A stretch of 64,000 nt of DNA from Eutypa lata. Lineage: Eukaryota > Ascomycota > Sordariomycetes > Xylariales > Diatrypaceae. Both the position numbers and the translations under genes were made by a program. The notes beneath the pieces are model-generated. The model made no database searches. It was not told where the DNA came from and saw only the letters and a program-made list of their open reading frames with translations. The first letter of the stretch is position 1. The number at the start of each line of letters is the position of its first letter. Positions 9,921 to 21,741 of this stretch are shown piece after piece. Where the stretch lies: contig JAKULF010000010.1 of assembly GCA_022661535.1 (NCBI GenBank), forward strand, positions 496,001-560,000, in the 5' to 3' direction.

Positions 9921-12900
9921 TGTCTGACGACGTCGTGGACGGGAAGGAGGGGGTGAGGATGCGTGTGCACAAATGCAGGTAGAGATGGATAGATAGATGG
10001 ATAGGGGCTAGTACGTATGTATGGATGTAATGTATGCCTGCCTAGGTCAGGCAACTTGCTAGGTAGAGTTAGAGATTAGGCAGTGAGACGGTTCACCCGA
10101 GGTCTTCGACTGGGATATTTATATTGTTTTTCATTTCGTGTGTGTGTTAGGTAGAGAACCGGTCAGGGGGGAGTTTGCCCCCAAAAGAACAACCACGACA
10201 AAAATGCATGCGTGTGTAATAAATATGGCACGATAATTCCAGAGCGTGAGGCTCAACGGTATGTGACCACCCTCCCCGCCTCCATCGTTGTTCCTCGCAC
10301 AAGAACAGAAAAACAAAAAATACACCATGCATGCATGCATCGATCACAAGAAGGGGTCTCGGGCGGCTTCCAGCATGCCTCCCCAGACCCTCGGGTGCTA
10401 GTTGAATAACTAACTAGGAGACCGTAATGTTTTTTCTCCCCTCGGAGAACGGACCTTGAAAGGAAAATCCCGAGAACATTGGTTGTCTCTGGCATTCCAG
10501 GGTCGCCTCTTTCTAACTGGTTGGCAGCTTGGAGTCACCACCCTTTCGTCTCTCAGAATCCCTTATAGCATTTCAGTGTGCCCTCTAGCATTCCCCAAAG
10601 AAGAACGATGGCTTCCAGCATTGCTCTAGTCCTGTGCTGTGCTGTGCCGTGCTGTGATATCCGATTAAATCGTCGCCAACCAACCGTTTGGAGGATCCGG
10701 ATGCCAGAGCTTCTCCGGTGACTGGGTCGAAAATATGTGATCCCGTCAAGATGGAGGGGGCAGAGGGAGGAGGGGGAGAAGGTTTAGGTATGTGTCTGTG
10801 TGCGCGTGTGTGGGCTAATCACATTGGAATTGGATAAGTCTAAACCAGGTCGGACTGTGCCCTCTTCCATATCACACTAATAACCTAGAAGCAGGCAGCA
10901 AAATACCAAGATCTCGAAGGAGAGCAAAGATCGGTTTCCATCATCATCATCCTCAGCAGCAGACTATGATCCTCTGAAACCATGGAATCTTTCCCACTCT
11001 TTCTCTGACCCTCCATTTCGCCATTGTCATAACGCCACAAGCGAGGGATAATTATTATTCCCCCCACCTTCCCCCCTTCGATATACATAGCGATCCAGTG
11101 GAGGAGACGAAGAGGAATCCTTTATCCTGTTTCTCCGGCGCCCGATCGTCGTCGTACCTACCTGCCGTGCCAACAAAGCTCGACGTGGTAGTGGCGTACG
11201 TAATCCCCCCCCCCCAAAAACGCCCTTCCGCCGTCTTCGTTATACACCAGCTAAACCTTAGTCTAGAAGGAGAGGATAAACGAATCTCATGCTAGTCCGG
11301 CTATGAATAGGTATCCAATGAGGGAGATAAGCATCTCGATGTGCTCTCGAAGTATGTTTGTTTGTTTGTTTGTTCCAAGATAAGAGCACTTGGTTATGTG
11401 ATATCAGTGTATTCTCAGTTGGTAGTAAGACCCGTCATTGAGAGAGAGAAAAGAGAAAGAATGTTAAAACTCCTTTTGTCACATGTATATCTGCCGTCAT
11501 CCTAGTATCCGAATTCTGTAATTTGCACCGTAGTCCTGGGGAGTTGATGTATTAGCTATATTATGTATGAAGAGGATCAAGATACGATGTGGATGAAGTC
11601 AACCTTGATTCCTTATGTATCCAACGCAAGGGATTTCTTTGAAACGTTGTTGGATTGGGAAGTAAGCAAGTGTGGCTGTTTTGAGCCACTATCTAAGCTT
11701 CCTTCACCAGATACAAGTGTTGGATGCGGCGTCAAATGGCCTGAGAAGTGATATCGTACATGCCATAGGTAGGTAGGTACCTGGCTAGAGATTCATGTCA
11801 TATTTTTCCCTTAAACATCCCGAACTTCTTGAAGCCCTAGGTCGACATGACATCCATATACTGACATCCTTTTTATATTATTACGGTTTCGATATATTTG
11901 ACCTCAAGCCCATTCACCTATCAGCAAAGTGGAAACTCATGTCTTTAGCAATGCCACTCTCTACATACCTGCATCATATATCGTTGGTGTAATATCTAAT
12001 TATCATAAACGCAGGGTACCTAACCAGCAACACATATTGTGCCTTGCATTTATCCTTGCGTACCTAAGCAAAAGCGTTTCTGATCAATAGACAGACATAC
12101 GGCGCCAGGTTGGTTGCCAAATTAAATGACACGTTAAAAGCTCCAATTCAAATAATATTTGGTTCGACAGTCATAATAATATTATAATCGGAATATATAT
12201 AGGTTACATAACTAGGTAGGTAGGTGTATATAGTAGGTGTCAACTATTTTTGGCAGCAACTTGGGCGCCAAACCCCTATATCTAACTGGAGACACTACGG
12301 AGACATCTCACGATAACACCAAGTAATCCTATACCTACCTATATTCTGGAAGGATTTGCCAGTGCGAGTGTGGTGGGGGAGTCAAAAACCTATCTAGTTA
12401 GGTACAGCTCCCGACGTCCAACAAAGGAAGTACATAGGTACAGGTCCTCCCCATCGGGACGGGCCATCGGATGATAGACATCATCTCTGCTCTCGGCTTA
12501 TCTAATAAGCCACCTCCAAGGAAGAACCTGCTGATACAATACTCATCATCCATAGTGGTTTTAGTTTCACCACAATTATGCCTCGGGAACACTGCACTTC
12601 ACGTTGAGGCCTGTATTAGGTAGAATTCCTGCTGCGTTACCGTGGCCGTCCGGGGACTCGGGAGATGCATGAGTGTTAATTGGACGTTTCATTTATTCTA
12701 GCCTCGAAGATAACATTAGGTAGGCGGGGGCAGGATGTCTACTTTAGTCTAGCAATCTGTTGCTGCCCTCGTTCGTGCCTTGACACCCGAAGTTTACCTA
12801 TTTTATATTGTTGATCCGACATCTCTAGTTCTTAGATAGACTTGCTCATGATGAATATGCTTGATCATATATGCCTAATATGTAGATGTCATCGTATTAC

Positions 12901-13393
12901 GTGCCTCTTGTGAACTGAGGTACATTATTATATTAAAAAGCATTTCGCTATGTCGATAGGCTAGCCAAGTACTTACTTAGCTACCGGATTTGCCCTTTCC
13001 ATTATTAACCCTTTTTATATATATATCCTTTCCAGGCGATCCCATTCTAACTGCATTCCAAATTAGTACTCATCGGGCCTGTCATACCCTCTCTCTCGAC
13101 TTGTACTTGTCCTACCCTGGCTAGGATTTGTTATTATCCTCTCTATGTTTCCCGTTTCCATGCTTGCCATGTGTATGCGATCCATCTAAAGGAATGTGTA
13201 AATACCCATGCGTCCGTCCGTCCGTCCGTCATATACAGCTCCGTGTACCCATGTATGCAAATTCCGGTGCCGATATGTTCAATGTTTGAAGAAAGAAAAC
13301 CCACCCAACGCCGTGAAACTAGGGCCGAAAATATGCTGACCCTGGTGATTATTATTATAAGGGGGGAAGTCAATACTGTGGCTTCTCCTCCCC
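9921..13393. other. Intergenic, no supported gene
   Basis: About 3.5 kb. The first 300 bases are the amylase upstream region. Several short open frames between 10131 and 10495 and between 10885 and 12592 overlap on opposite strands and have no motif or coding bias. Simple-sequence items include a GTTT run near 11350, TAGG tracts near 11767 and 12213, and a CGTC tract at 13211-13230. Confidence 0.55.
13211..13230 (+). repeat. CGTC microsatellite
   Basis: Five perfect CGTC units in noncoding DNA downstream of the Ser/Thr-rich surface-protein gene. Confidence 0.75.
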
Positions 13394-14745
13394 TCAAGCA
13401 AACAAGGCACCTCCGATAACTACTCCGATCAATACTTCCACCGCCCGTACTTGGTTGATTGGTGCAATCGAACCAGACTGCAGAGCACCAGTTGGGCTCG
13501 AGGTTTCAGTCGCCTCCTCGGCGCCCCCTGCAGTGACGACCTCGACACTCGTGACCGTCGTGTGAGCACCCCCGGGTAGCGTTGACACGTACGTCGACGT
13601 TTTTGTAGACGGCGTAGGATTAGCTTGCGAGGTCTCTAATGTAGTGCCTATGCAATTTAAGTTAGCGTGGAAATCATCTCATGTGCCAACAAGCAAATAG
13701 GTGAGCTGGTAATATATGCAAACTAGCATGGCAATAGATATTCGACTCGAGGGGAACAAGATTGGGGGAAACCATAATTATGGCAAAGGGGTAACAACTT
13801 GCAGGGGTGGCACATACCCCGATGCGAAGAGGTCAATGATGAAGACGGCGATGGCGTAGGGGAACCAGAAGTACCAGAAGAACCAGAGGTAGAGGTGGAG
13901 GTGGAAGTGGAGGCAACGGAAGTTTCCAAGGGAGTGGTTTCGACTATAGTGGTCGTTGAAGGGGTAGTTGATGAAGATTGTAACGTACCAGCAGTTGTTG
14001 TCGTGTCAGTAGTTTGTTCAGGTGTTTCTGTTGCTGTTGAAGTTTCTGTTTCAACATCTGCAGAAGTAGATGTAGTATCAGTACTCGTTTCTACTTGGGT
14101 CGTCGTCTCTACATCGGTAGTCGTACCTTCAGAGGTAGAATCTGCAGTCGTGGTAGGAGTCGGTTCGGTCGTAGTAGTAACTTCGGTAGTCGTTGTAGGT
14201 GCTTCCGTCGGAGTAGTAACAGCGGTAGTCGTACTTTCCTCAGTCGTAGTCTCTTGGGTTGTCGTTGTTGAAGCCTCCGCCGTAGTTGTGCTTTCCGTAG
14301 TCGGGAGTGCTGTCGTCTCTGATGTTGGAGCAACAGAGGTAGACTCGGTTGTTGGCGGCGTTGCGTCAGTAGTAGCATCAGTAGTTGCATCGGTAGTTGT
14401 TTCGTTTTGCCGTCTTGCTAGCTGGACTATCGAGCTTGCTAATTCCGGGTCGTTTGAATGCACAATCTCCAGTGCTGCCTGATCCGAATCGAAGACGCCA
14501 TGGCGGTAAGTCCCGGGGAAGTGTGTATGCAGAAACTGGTGAAGGGCTTCAGGTGATGCGGAGCTCAACAGGCGAGAGAAAGTCGAGTCGGTCTGCTCGA
14601 CCTCGACGGCAACACATCCAGTCGTTTCACCATCTTGACAAGGCTGCTCGTTGGAAGAGGGACCTCCCGGAGCAGCACTAGCGAGACCCAAGGTCACAAG
14701 CAGGCCGACAAGCAGCGTCAGCAGAAGACTCCGAGCTGAAGGCAT
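13394..14745 (-). CDS. Ser/Thr-rich secreted GPI-anchor-type surface protein, 393 aa, two exons
   Basis: Exon 1 is 14745-13818 and exon 2 is 13647-13394. The intron uses a GTATGT donor and CATAG acceptor in phase 1, for 1182 nt in all. The ATG at 14745 is preferred over an in-frame upstream ATG near 14860 because it opens a textbook signal peptide (SLLLTLLVGLLVTLGLASAA). Residues 30-150 form a small ordered-looking region with PEALHQFLHTHFPGTYRHG and two Cys near CQDGETTGC. The next 200 residues are Thr/Ser/Glu-rich repeats (TTTDATTDATTDA and TTTTTE-type), expected to be heavily O-glycosylated. Exon 2 ends with a hydrophobic stretch (VEVLIGVVIGGALFA) suited to GPI attachment. It is probably a cell-wall or adhesin-like protein; no specific ligand can be inferred. 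The long open frame on the other strand is a by-product of the repeats. Confidence 0.8.
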
Positions 14746-15268
14746 GTTCTCCTTTATACGGCGTCGACGTGGAATAGGTTGAGATGTGCTTGCGTTACTG
14801 ATCCCCTTCTCTAAGCCAACTATGTAAGTCGACAAGTTGTCGTCTTGTTGTCGAGCCATGATGGGAGAATAAATACAAATACAGATATGCAAAAGATGTG
14901 ATAATAAGCTATGTATGTAGTTACTTCTAGAGCAAGCCGGGGTTGGCTGAGCTAAGGTAAACACTACTGCAGAGGCTTAGAAGATGATGGCTTGAATCGC
15001 TCGCTTGCCAGCTGGAAGAGGAGGGGGTCAAAAAAAAGAGATCCACAGATCTTATGATTGCATCATGGTCGTGAGATGGCCTGTCGTGGTACAAGAAGCC
15101 TGACGGGGCCAGAACGAGTGTCAATGAGGGGCTGGCTACGAGATTCCGAGCTAGGCCCTTCGTACGTATGTATGGTAGGTAAGGCAAACAAAAACAGTTA
15201 AGCTGATAAGTTGGATGGACACCTATATTGCATGAGTATATACTTATCACCAAGTGTGGGGAGGATAT

Positions 15269-15288
15269 GATAGGATAGGATAGGATAG
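15269..15288 (+). repeat. GATAG minisatellite-like tract
   Basis: Four tandem GATAG units in noncoding DNA. Confidence 0.7.
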
Positions 15289-18200
15289 TTCAGTGTTCAA
15301 GGTAAGAAAGTACAATAGTTACATAACATACAAGAGCAGTTGAGGAGGCGAATTGCTGAGAGAGTATATATATCTATATGTAGGTTTACCGAGAAGATAC
15401 TAGGCAAAATGTGGTGTGAGGGTGCGTGGATATCTGAGCTGATTGGTGACGAGTTGTAGAAAAAGAACTTGTTGAAACAATCTAAACATGCGGTTTTACG
15501 AAGGCTGCGAATGAAGGCATAAGAAGGCGTTCGTCAATTGTGAATGTCAGCAATGAAGTGCAAAAATACGCTATACTTTACAAACCCGACAGTAGGTATC
15601 GTGGATAAATATTAATGTATGTACGTACGTAGTAACCACATGAGCTAGGTAGCTATGTGTGTAGAAACTTGGAAAACATCGATCTCACTCTTTTCCATTT
15701 CTTCGTAATCTGACAGAGTACTGATGTAAGTCGGTATCGGAACCAACCAATTGGATCTGTCAACAGCCCCCACCGTCCAGGCAAGCCGGTTTCTCGGCAC
15801 CCGCCGCGGCGGGCCTACCTAGACTTTGCTAAGACTTTCCTAGGCTTTGCTAAGGCTAGTGTAGAACGTCTTACAGGGGAGCTGAGGGGAGGCAAATGCT
15901 GCAAATGCCTGCTGCCACGTCTCGCTAGGGGATAAAATGTCCTAGCTCCCCCCCTGTCCGTCCAGACGCTATCTCTGTTGTGACTTGAGGTTTGTAGCCG
16001 CATATTCTTCTTACATACACAGTGACAGTGATATTGATTGATAAAGCGTTCAAAGAAACAGGCGTTCCGATCAATAAAATCTGCCATTACCCATTGCACA
16101 TGCGCATACCCACAGAATGAAATCATGAAACTTCACCGAACCAAACCAAACCAAACCCTTGAATTGACGGGTTACTCTAGCGGGTAGATCAACTCTCTGC
16201 TACTACCCGGCATCTACGACTTTTCAGTGGAGCCACCAAAACTTTTATGCTTCCGGAATCCGGACGATCATCGATATGAGATGGTTCCGTCACCAAAACC
16301 CAACTTAATAATAACTCAAGCCCGAGCTCCGACTGCATACATATGAAGTATCCATGGATGTACACAGCTTTCCTAATTCCATCCGGTCCAAAGTTGTATG
16401 TATTTAGGTAACTACTACTGTAGGTAGGTTGTTACGAGATTTCATGTGATTTTCTTTCATATCTCAAAATAGAAAAGCTTTCCTCACACGGTGGGTGACA
16501 CGCCTCTTTTCTGCACTTGTCCAGTACGAAGCTACTCCACCAAAAAAGTGGCTGTGCTCATAGCATAGTGATAGTTAACCTCAGGTAGGTACCCAACTAG
16601 GAGTAGTCTGATACCCGCCGCCCCGGTGCCTGCTCTCTGCTCTCAAAACACAGCACCGGTAAAAGTCAATCGGACGGTGAAGAATCCTTCCACTCGGGCA
16701 AGATGAGAAATACCTACGTAGAGCTTTCTCATCAGAGATCAGAGAACGAAACATTATTTATTATTATTATGGTGGCAGCCCTACATAATCAGATAATTAG
16801 CTGCATATCAACTAACTAGGAGTACGTACAATACCTAGGTATGTATGCAAAAGCAGTGAGGGTGCTAACAGGCCTGCCGGGTGGATCTCAAAAGAGCCCG
16901 GAATAGACCAAACGCCCCCTGCCCCCAGCCATAGTCCGTGGTGACGTCGCTCTGCCTCTCCTCTCAGAGAAAAGAGAAGGGGAGGGAAAAAAATGAATAC
17001 GAGATTCGCCGTTCGTATGCACGCACGCACGTATGCAACCAGTAAGCTCGAGTTTTTCTCTTTCTGACTCAACCATACGAGCTAGAGTTAGTTGACATAC
17101 GTGTCGCGCAGCGGTTTCAATTGATTGCTGTGTGCAAAAAGTATGTAGTTATGTGGCTCTCTTGTCGTCAGACGGGATTATGTAACCATTTGTTGTTGTT
17201 GTCGTTTACATGGCTTGGCACCTATCAACTCACCTTTAGACATGGACATATATGCTCATGAAGTACCTACATTTGCTTTCATTGATAAATTCCCATCTAC
17301 GAAGTACACATATCGATACTGAATGATAGTAATTCTCTCCGACGCATTGTATATAAAGAGTTTGTGGTAGTTATCGTCCTTCGAAATCTATTTCAAAACT
17401 AGCCGCTACTTACGTATTTATATCGAAGTACTTCATTGGATACTGAGTGCGGTGAGGGCTTCTCTGCTTATAGGCATAATGAACAAACGATTTGAACTTC
17501 TTACATATCTCCTAGTGTCGAGCGTATATGAGCAACAGAAATCACCAAAAGGCGTATCATTAGTTACTACTCCATGGCCATACGACTGTCACCCAGGTAG
17601 GTACTGGTTCTTGGATACCGAAATATCTCCACTGCTTACTGGGTAAACATAATGGAGAGGATGGTGAATCGAATGGTAGTAGCGACTTTCCTTTTAAGTA
17701 TTTATAGAAATCAATGTCCTGCTGTCGCATTGATGTAATGGCACGACGAACCTGAGAGTTATATGACTACGGCCAATGCTGCTAGTAAGCCATACATCAA
17801 TATCAGTACAGGAGAGTAGCAGTAGTTTGAATAAATGACCGTACTGAATACTCTCATCAAATCAAGCAATTGAAGGGTCTTTACATCCACCATTTTTCTA
17901 CGAAAAGAATAAAACAGTGACGCTAAACGGTGCAGTGCTGTCTCGGTAATTATATAGGCTTCGGAGTACCGGCAAGGCCGCACAGATCCGGCATACGAGT
18001 ATCTATCTGGCTATCCCCGGACGTGTCTAGGGTTTTTGTTCGCCCCTTTCACCTATCATTGGTTTCCGTCTAATTCCCATTCCCACTGCATTCCAAGCCA
18101 TATTCGATACAGCCCATTAAATCTTTCCGGAGGCGAACGGGGGAGTGCTTAAGGGCCATCTAGGGCGATTGGTCACATTCTCATGCATCTCAGGGGTGGA

Positions 18201-21178
18201 ATTTCGCTCCACAACTGTCGAGCTATCCATTGGCCCATTCATCTGCAACAAAGGTCCCCAGGAATGCTTCAGAGATAATGTGTCCAAAATATCGGCCTGA
18301 AGGCCTAGAAATGCAATATCATTTCTCGGGCCTGAGCTTCAATTCCGAGAATACCTACTGGCCTGGGATTGAGCAGCCTCGAACGATCATGATGCCAATT
18401 CAGGGGTAGCGAAAATATCAATACTACATTCCTGGGATGGTTATGTAGTGGGAGAGGTTAAAGAGCCACGACAACGCGGTCTCACAAGATATGCGGCCGT
18501 CACATAGTAATAGAAGAAGATTTATCACAATCTAAGCTATACAAATGTTCCTACGTGCACATGCTGCTATCTTGACTCTGCCTAATTCGCAATGTTTCTA
18601 TATGGCATTTGTTAAACGAGTGGTCATCTCCTCGATGACAAGTACTTGTACTCTACTTGACTTCCTAAGGGGCAACTGTTGTTTGTGGTAGGAGCAACAA
18701 GGCAACTACTGAACTGTAAACCCCCAATGAATGGATTTGAAGCATAATAACTTGATTATAATATTAGGTGATGAGTGTGAATGTATATATTTAGTACTAT
18801 TAGGCGCAAAACTGATGCCAAAGGCCATACTCGTTACATACGTTGCTTACTTCCTTCACACCTCGGGGATTCTATTTATAAAACCAACGGCCTATCTCGC
18901 GTTCGGACTCAAGCGGATCTTGCGCCTGCTGCATAGCCTTCTGGTTTCTGTCTTTCCACTGGCCAATAAGACATAACAGTCGACTTATCATTGCGTTCTA
19001 CCAAAATAAAACGGCAACAGCTTGGGAAAACTATCATGGGATGACTCATCGCACCACTTGCAATGACGATCGGTATTCCTGTACCAAGGATAGTCGGTAA
19101 TATGGTTTTATTGGCAAGTAAAACGCTGCAGGATAGACAGCAAGTAGAGTACGACTACCAACCGAGGAGTATCCTCATATTTACCTGCGAGCTAAAGTGC
19201 CGACTGGTTCACGATACATGTAAGGCACAGTGGCGAGGTACATAAACAATTTGGGGGATGTAATAACTACTGGAGTAACCAACTAACCACCTTTAATCTT
19301 TCAGCACGTCCGGCATGAAGAGCACTTCATGAATATCAGTCTTTCTCTTGGTCTCTCAGGATCTATCTACCATGTGGTCATCCAGTTGCAGAAATGGCTC
19401 TGGTTGGGAGATGGTCAGCTTCTCCCATTCTCTTATGGGGTATCATGTAATGGTAGGTATTAAATTAGGTTGAGTACTCTACGTTGTTGGCGGTCATGAG
19501 ACCAGGGTAATGATTACCAGATTACCTCTCAACTAATGTGATATTATCTTTCCCCGGTGGCAAGAGCTACGGTGAACTAGTAGCGTCCATTGCTTGTGCT
19601 TTCATGACCTAGTCCGTCTTATTAAGTATCAAGAGTGGTTTTAGTGAAGTAGAAATACCTAACTTAGACGGAAATCACAAGGTAAATAGACTATAGGACT
19701 TAGTTCTAAAATACAGATGCCGTAGCAAGTAAAGTATCTTGTGTATATATACACCTTAGCATTTGGCTAAATTAAACAATACCACCATCCTACCATGAGA
19801 GTCTTGTGCCATATCACAATATCTAAGCAGGAGTTCACACCCTACCGTTGTACCGGGCTGGCGCAAGGGATTACTACACCGACCAATGAAGGACCTTGCC
19901 GAACCGGCATGTACATACCTCTTCTATCCCGAGTCTGGAACGCGGGCCAACACAACGGCACCAACAACGTGAAAACTCACGGGGTCATGTCAGCTACGTA
20001 CTTAACTAGTGATCTGTGAGGCTGGACTAAAGAGAAAAAAAAATAGAAATAGGAATAGTGCCCATACCACATAAGTTTGGAACCATCGGGTGAAAAAAGA
20101 AGATCGTGTTGCCATGAAAGCCAACACTCAGCGAAGCGCCTATTATGGTAGAACCATAATTCTAGTTGGCGTCCCTTTATTCCCATAATGGGGAAGCATT
20201 TAGTAAGACGCGTATACCACCAAGAGAGATAGATAGATAAAATCTATCAATTAACGTGTGCCTCTGTTAGTAGGTAGTACGACTGGATCAGCCAGACAAT
20301 AAGCTTCACGTACTAGGGCAGCGCAACTCGCTTAGATGATGGGCTGGAGAGTTAGGTGTAAGTAGATATAGAAGTGCCTAGATAGTCCCAAACGATACAT
20401 ACCTACACAATATACGTCTAAGATTGTTGGCTACTAGGTACTATTGCCACCCACCCACCCATTCATTCCCGATCCTAACCACAGTCTACTCCCCGAACAT
20501 ATTTCACACATATCGTGCAGTTATTTCTACGCAAACAAGAATGGAGAGCTACCTAGATATCCCCTACTGCACCGTCCAACGTGTCACTTTTATCAGTTTT
20601 AACCGGGCCGTAGTGCCGATGATATGTATGGTATAGTATTGTAGGATGTGATGTGATGTGATATGGGCTTGCTATTAAGGTGAGGTCTGGTTCTGAGCTT
20701 TGGCGGTACGTAGGTACTTAGGGAGGACATCTCTGCTCTCAGACCTGGGAGTGAGAGTGAGAGCGTTGAGCACGAAAGGTACATACATACATATTTCATA
20801 GTACGTAGACCGATACCTTCCTACCTGCATACCTAGGTAGTTTACATGGTAAGTAGTTGGCATGGGGGAAAAAAGAAAAGAGAAAAGCCGGATGTAGAGG
20901 TAGTAATCAATCGACATGCCCAACAAGAACCCCCTTTTTAGATAATCAAGCCAGCCAGCCGTTCCGAACACAAATGTCTCGGTCTGCCGAAGGAAGCCGT
21001 CCATGATGTTCGCTCCGCAAAGGGGTTTTTTGATCATCACACCTAGGTAACATTCACACACCGTTAGAAAAAAGGGGGAAAGGGGAAGTACTACAAGAAG
21101 ACGGTGCACACGGTAGGTAATAGTAATGACATAGTTCTTTTTACATTTCAAATCCTTCAATCCCCCTTTGATCCCCGG

Positions 21179-21221
21179 ATCTGATTTGATCTGATCTAAT
21201 TCGATCTGATCTGATATGATC
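21179..21221 (+). repeat. Imperfect TCTGAT/TTGATC tract
   Basis: Repeated TCTGAT-type hexamers with substitutions (GATCTGATCTAATTCGATCT and similar) in noncoding DNA, about 500 bases downstream of the DPW-motif protein gene. Confidence 0.65.
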
Positions 21222-21741
21222 CCGCTATGTTACTTTTCAATGGGATCGACGACCACTAACTAATAGACACATAAATCTCGTATACAAACAAGTAACCAAA
21301 CCCCCTTTCCTTGGACAGGGACAGCTCTCTCCCACATGATCCAACTCTTAAAAAAAACACATACACCCCCCACACGTAGATAGATACTATGTATAGATTC
21401 CCCAATCGTAAGTTTGACAAAGTCAGTCAGTTAAATTAGTTAAACACCGTGAACGCCATTTTCCCCTCCCCATGCTTTGCTTGCTCGCTCGCCATCCCGG
21501 CAAAAACAGATAGCCAGACAGATAGATGTATGCGGTGTGCTATGTTTTGTTTTGTAATATGACGTAATGATATAATGATAGATGCGGCGGCACTATTCAA
21601 ATAAAAAATGTCCACAAGACCTTCATCTGCGTTGCGCGATATCATAAAAGTATCTCTTTAGGCATTTTTTGTATAAGTGCTTCATAGTCCCTACAATGCC
21701 TTATTGTGTTTCGTTTTGTTTGCTTGTTGCCCCTGGGTAGT

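Larger units (their letters stand above)
14746..21741. other. 7-kb gene desert
   Basis: The left 250 bases are the upstream region of the surface-protein gene. Beyond that I found only short overlapping frames without motifs or coding bias, for example at 15815-16126, 18731-18976 and 20675-21160. The DNA is moderately AT-rich but not uniformly TA-saturated as in heavily RIP-mutated repeats. Simple sequences include GATAG units at 15269-15288 and TCTGAT-type units at 21179-21221. A rapidly evolving gene with many introns, or a long noncoding RNA, could have been missed. Confidence 0.5.

Noticed and set aside
13799..14482. Long plus-strand open frame rich in Val and Ser
   Set aside because: It is the reverse complement of the Thr/Ser/Glu repeat region of the surface-protein gene, which has a signal peptide, an intron and a GPI signal on the other strand.
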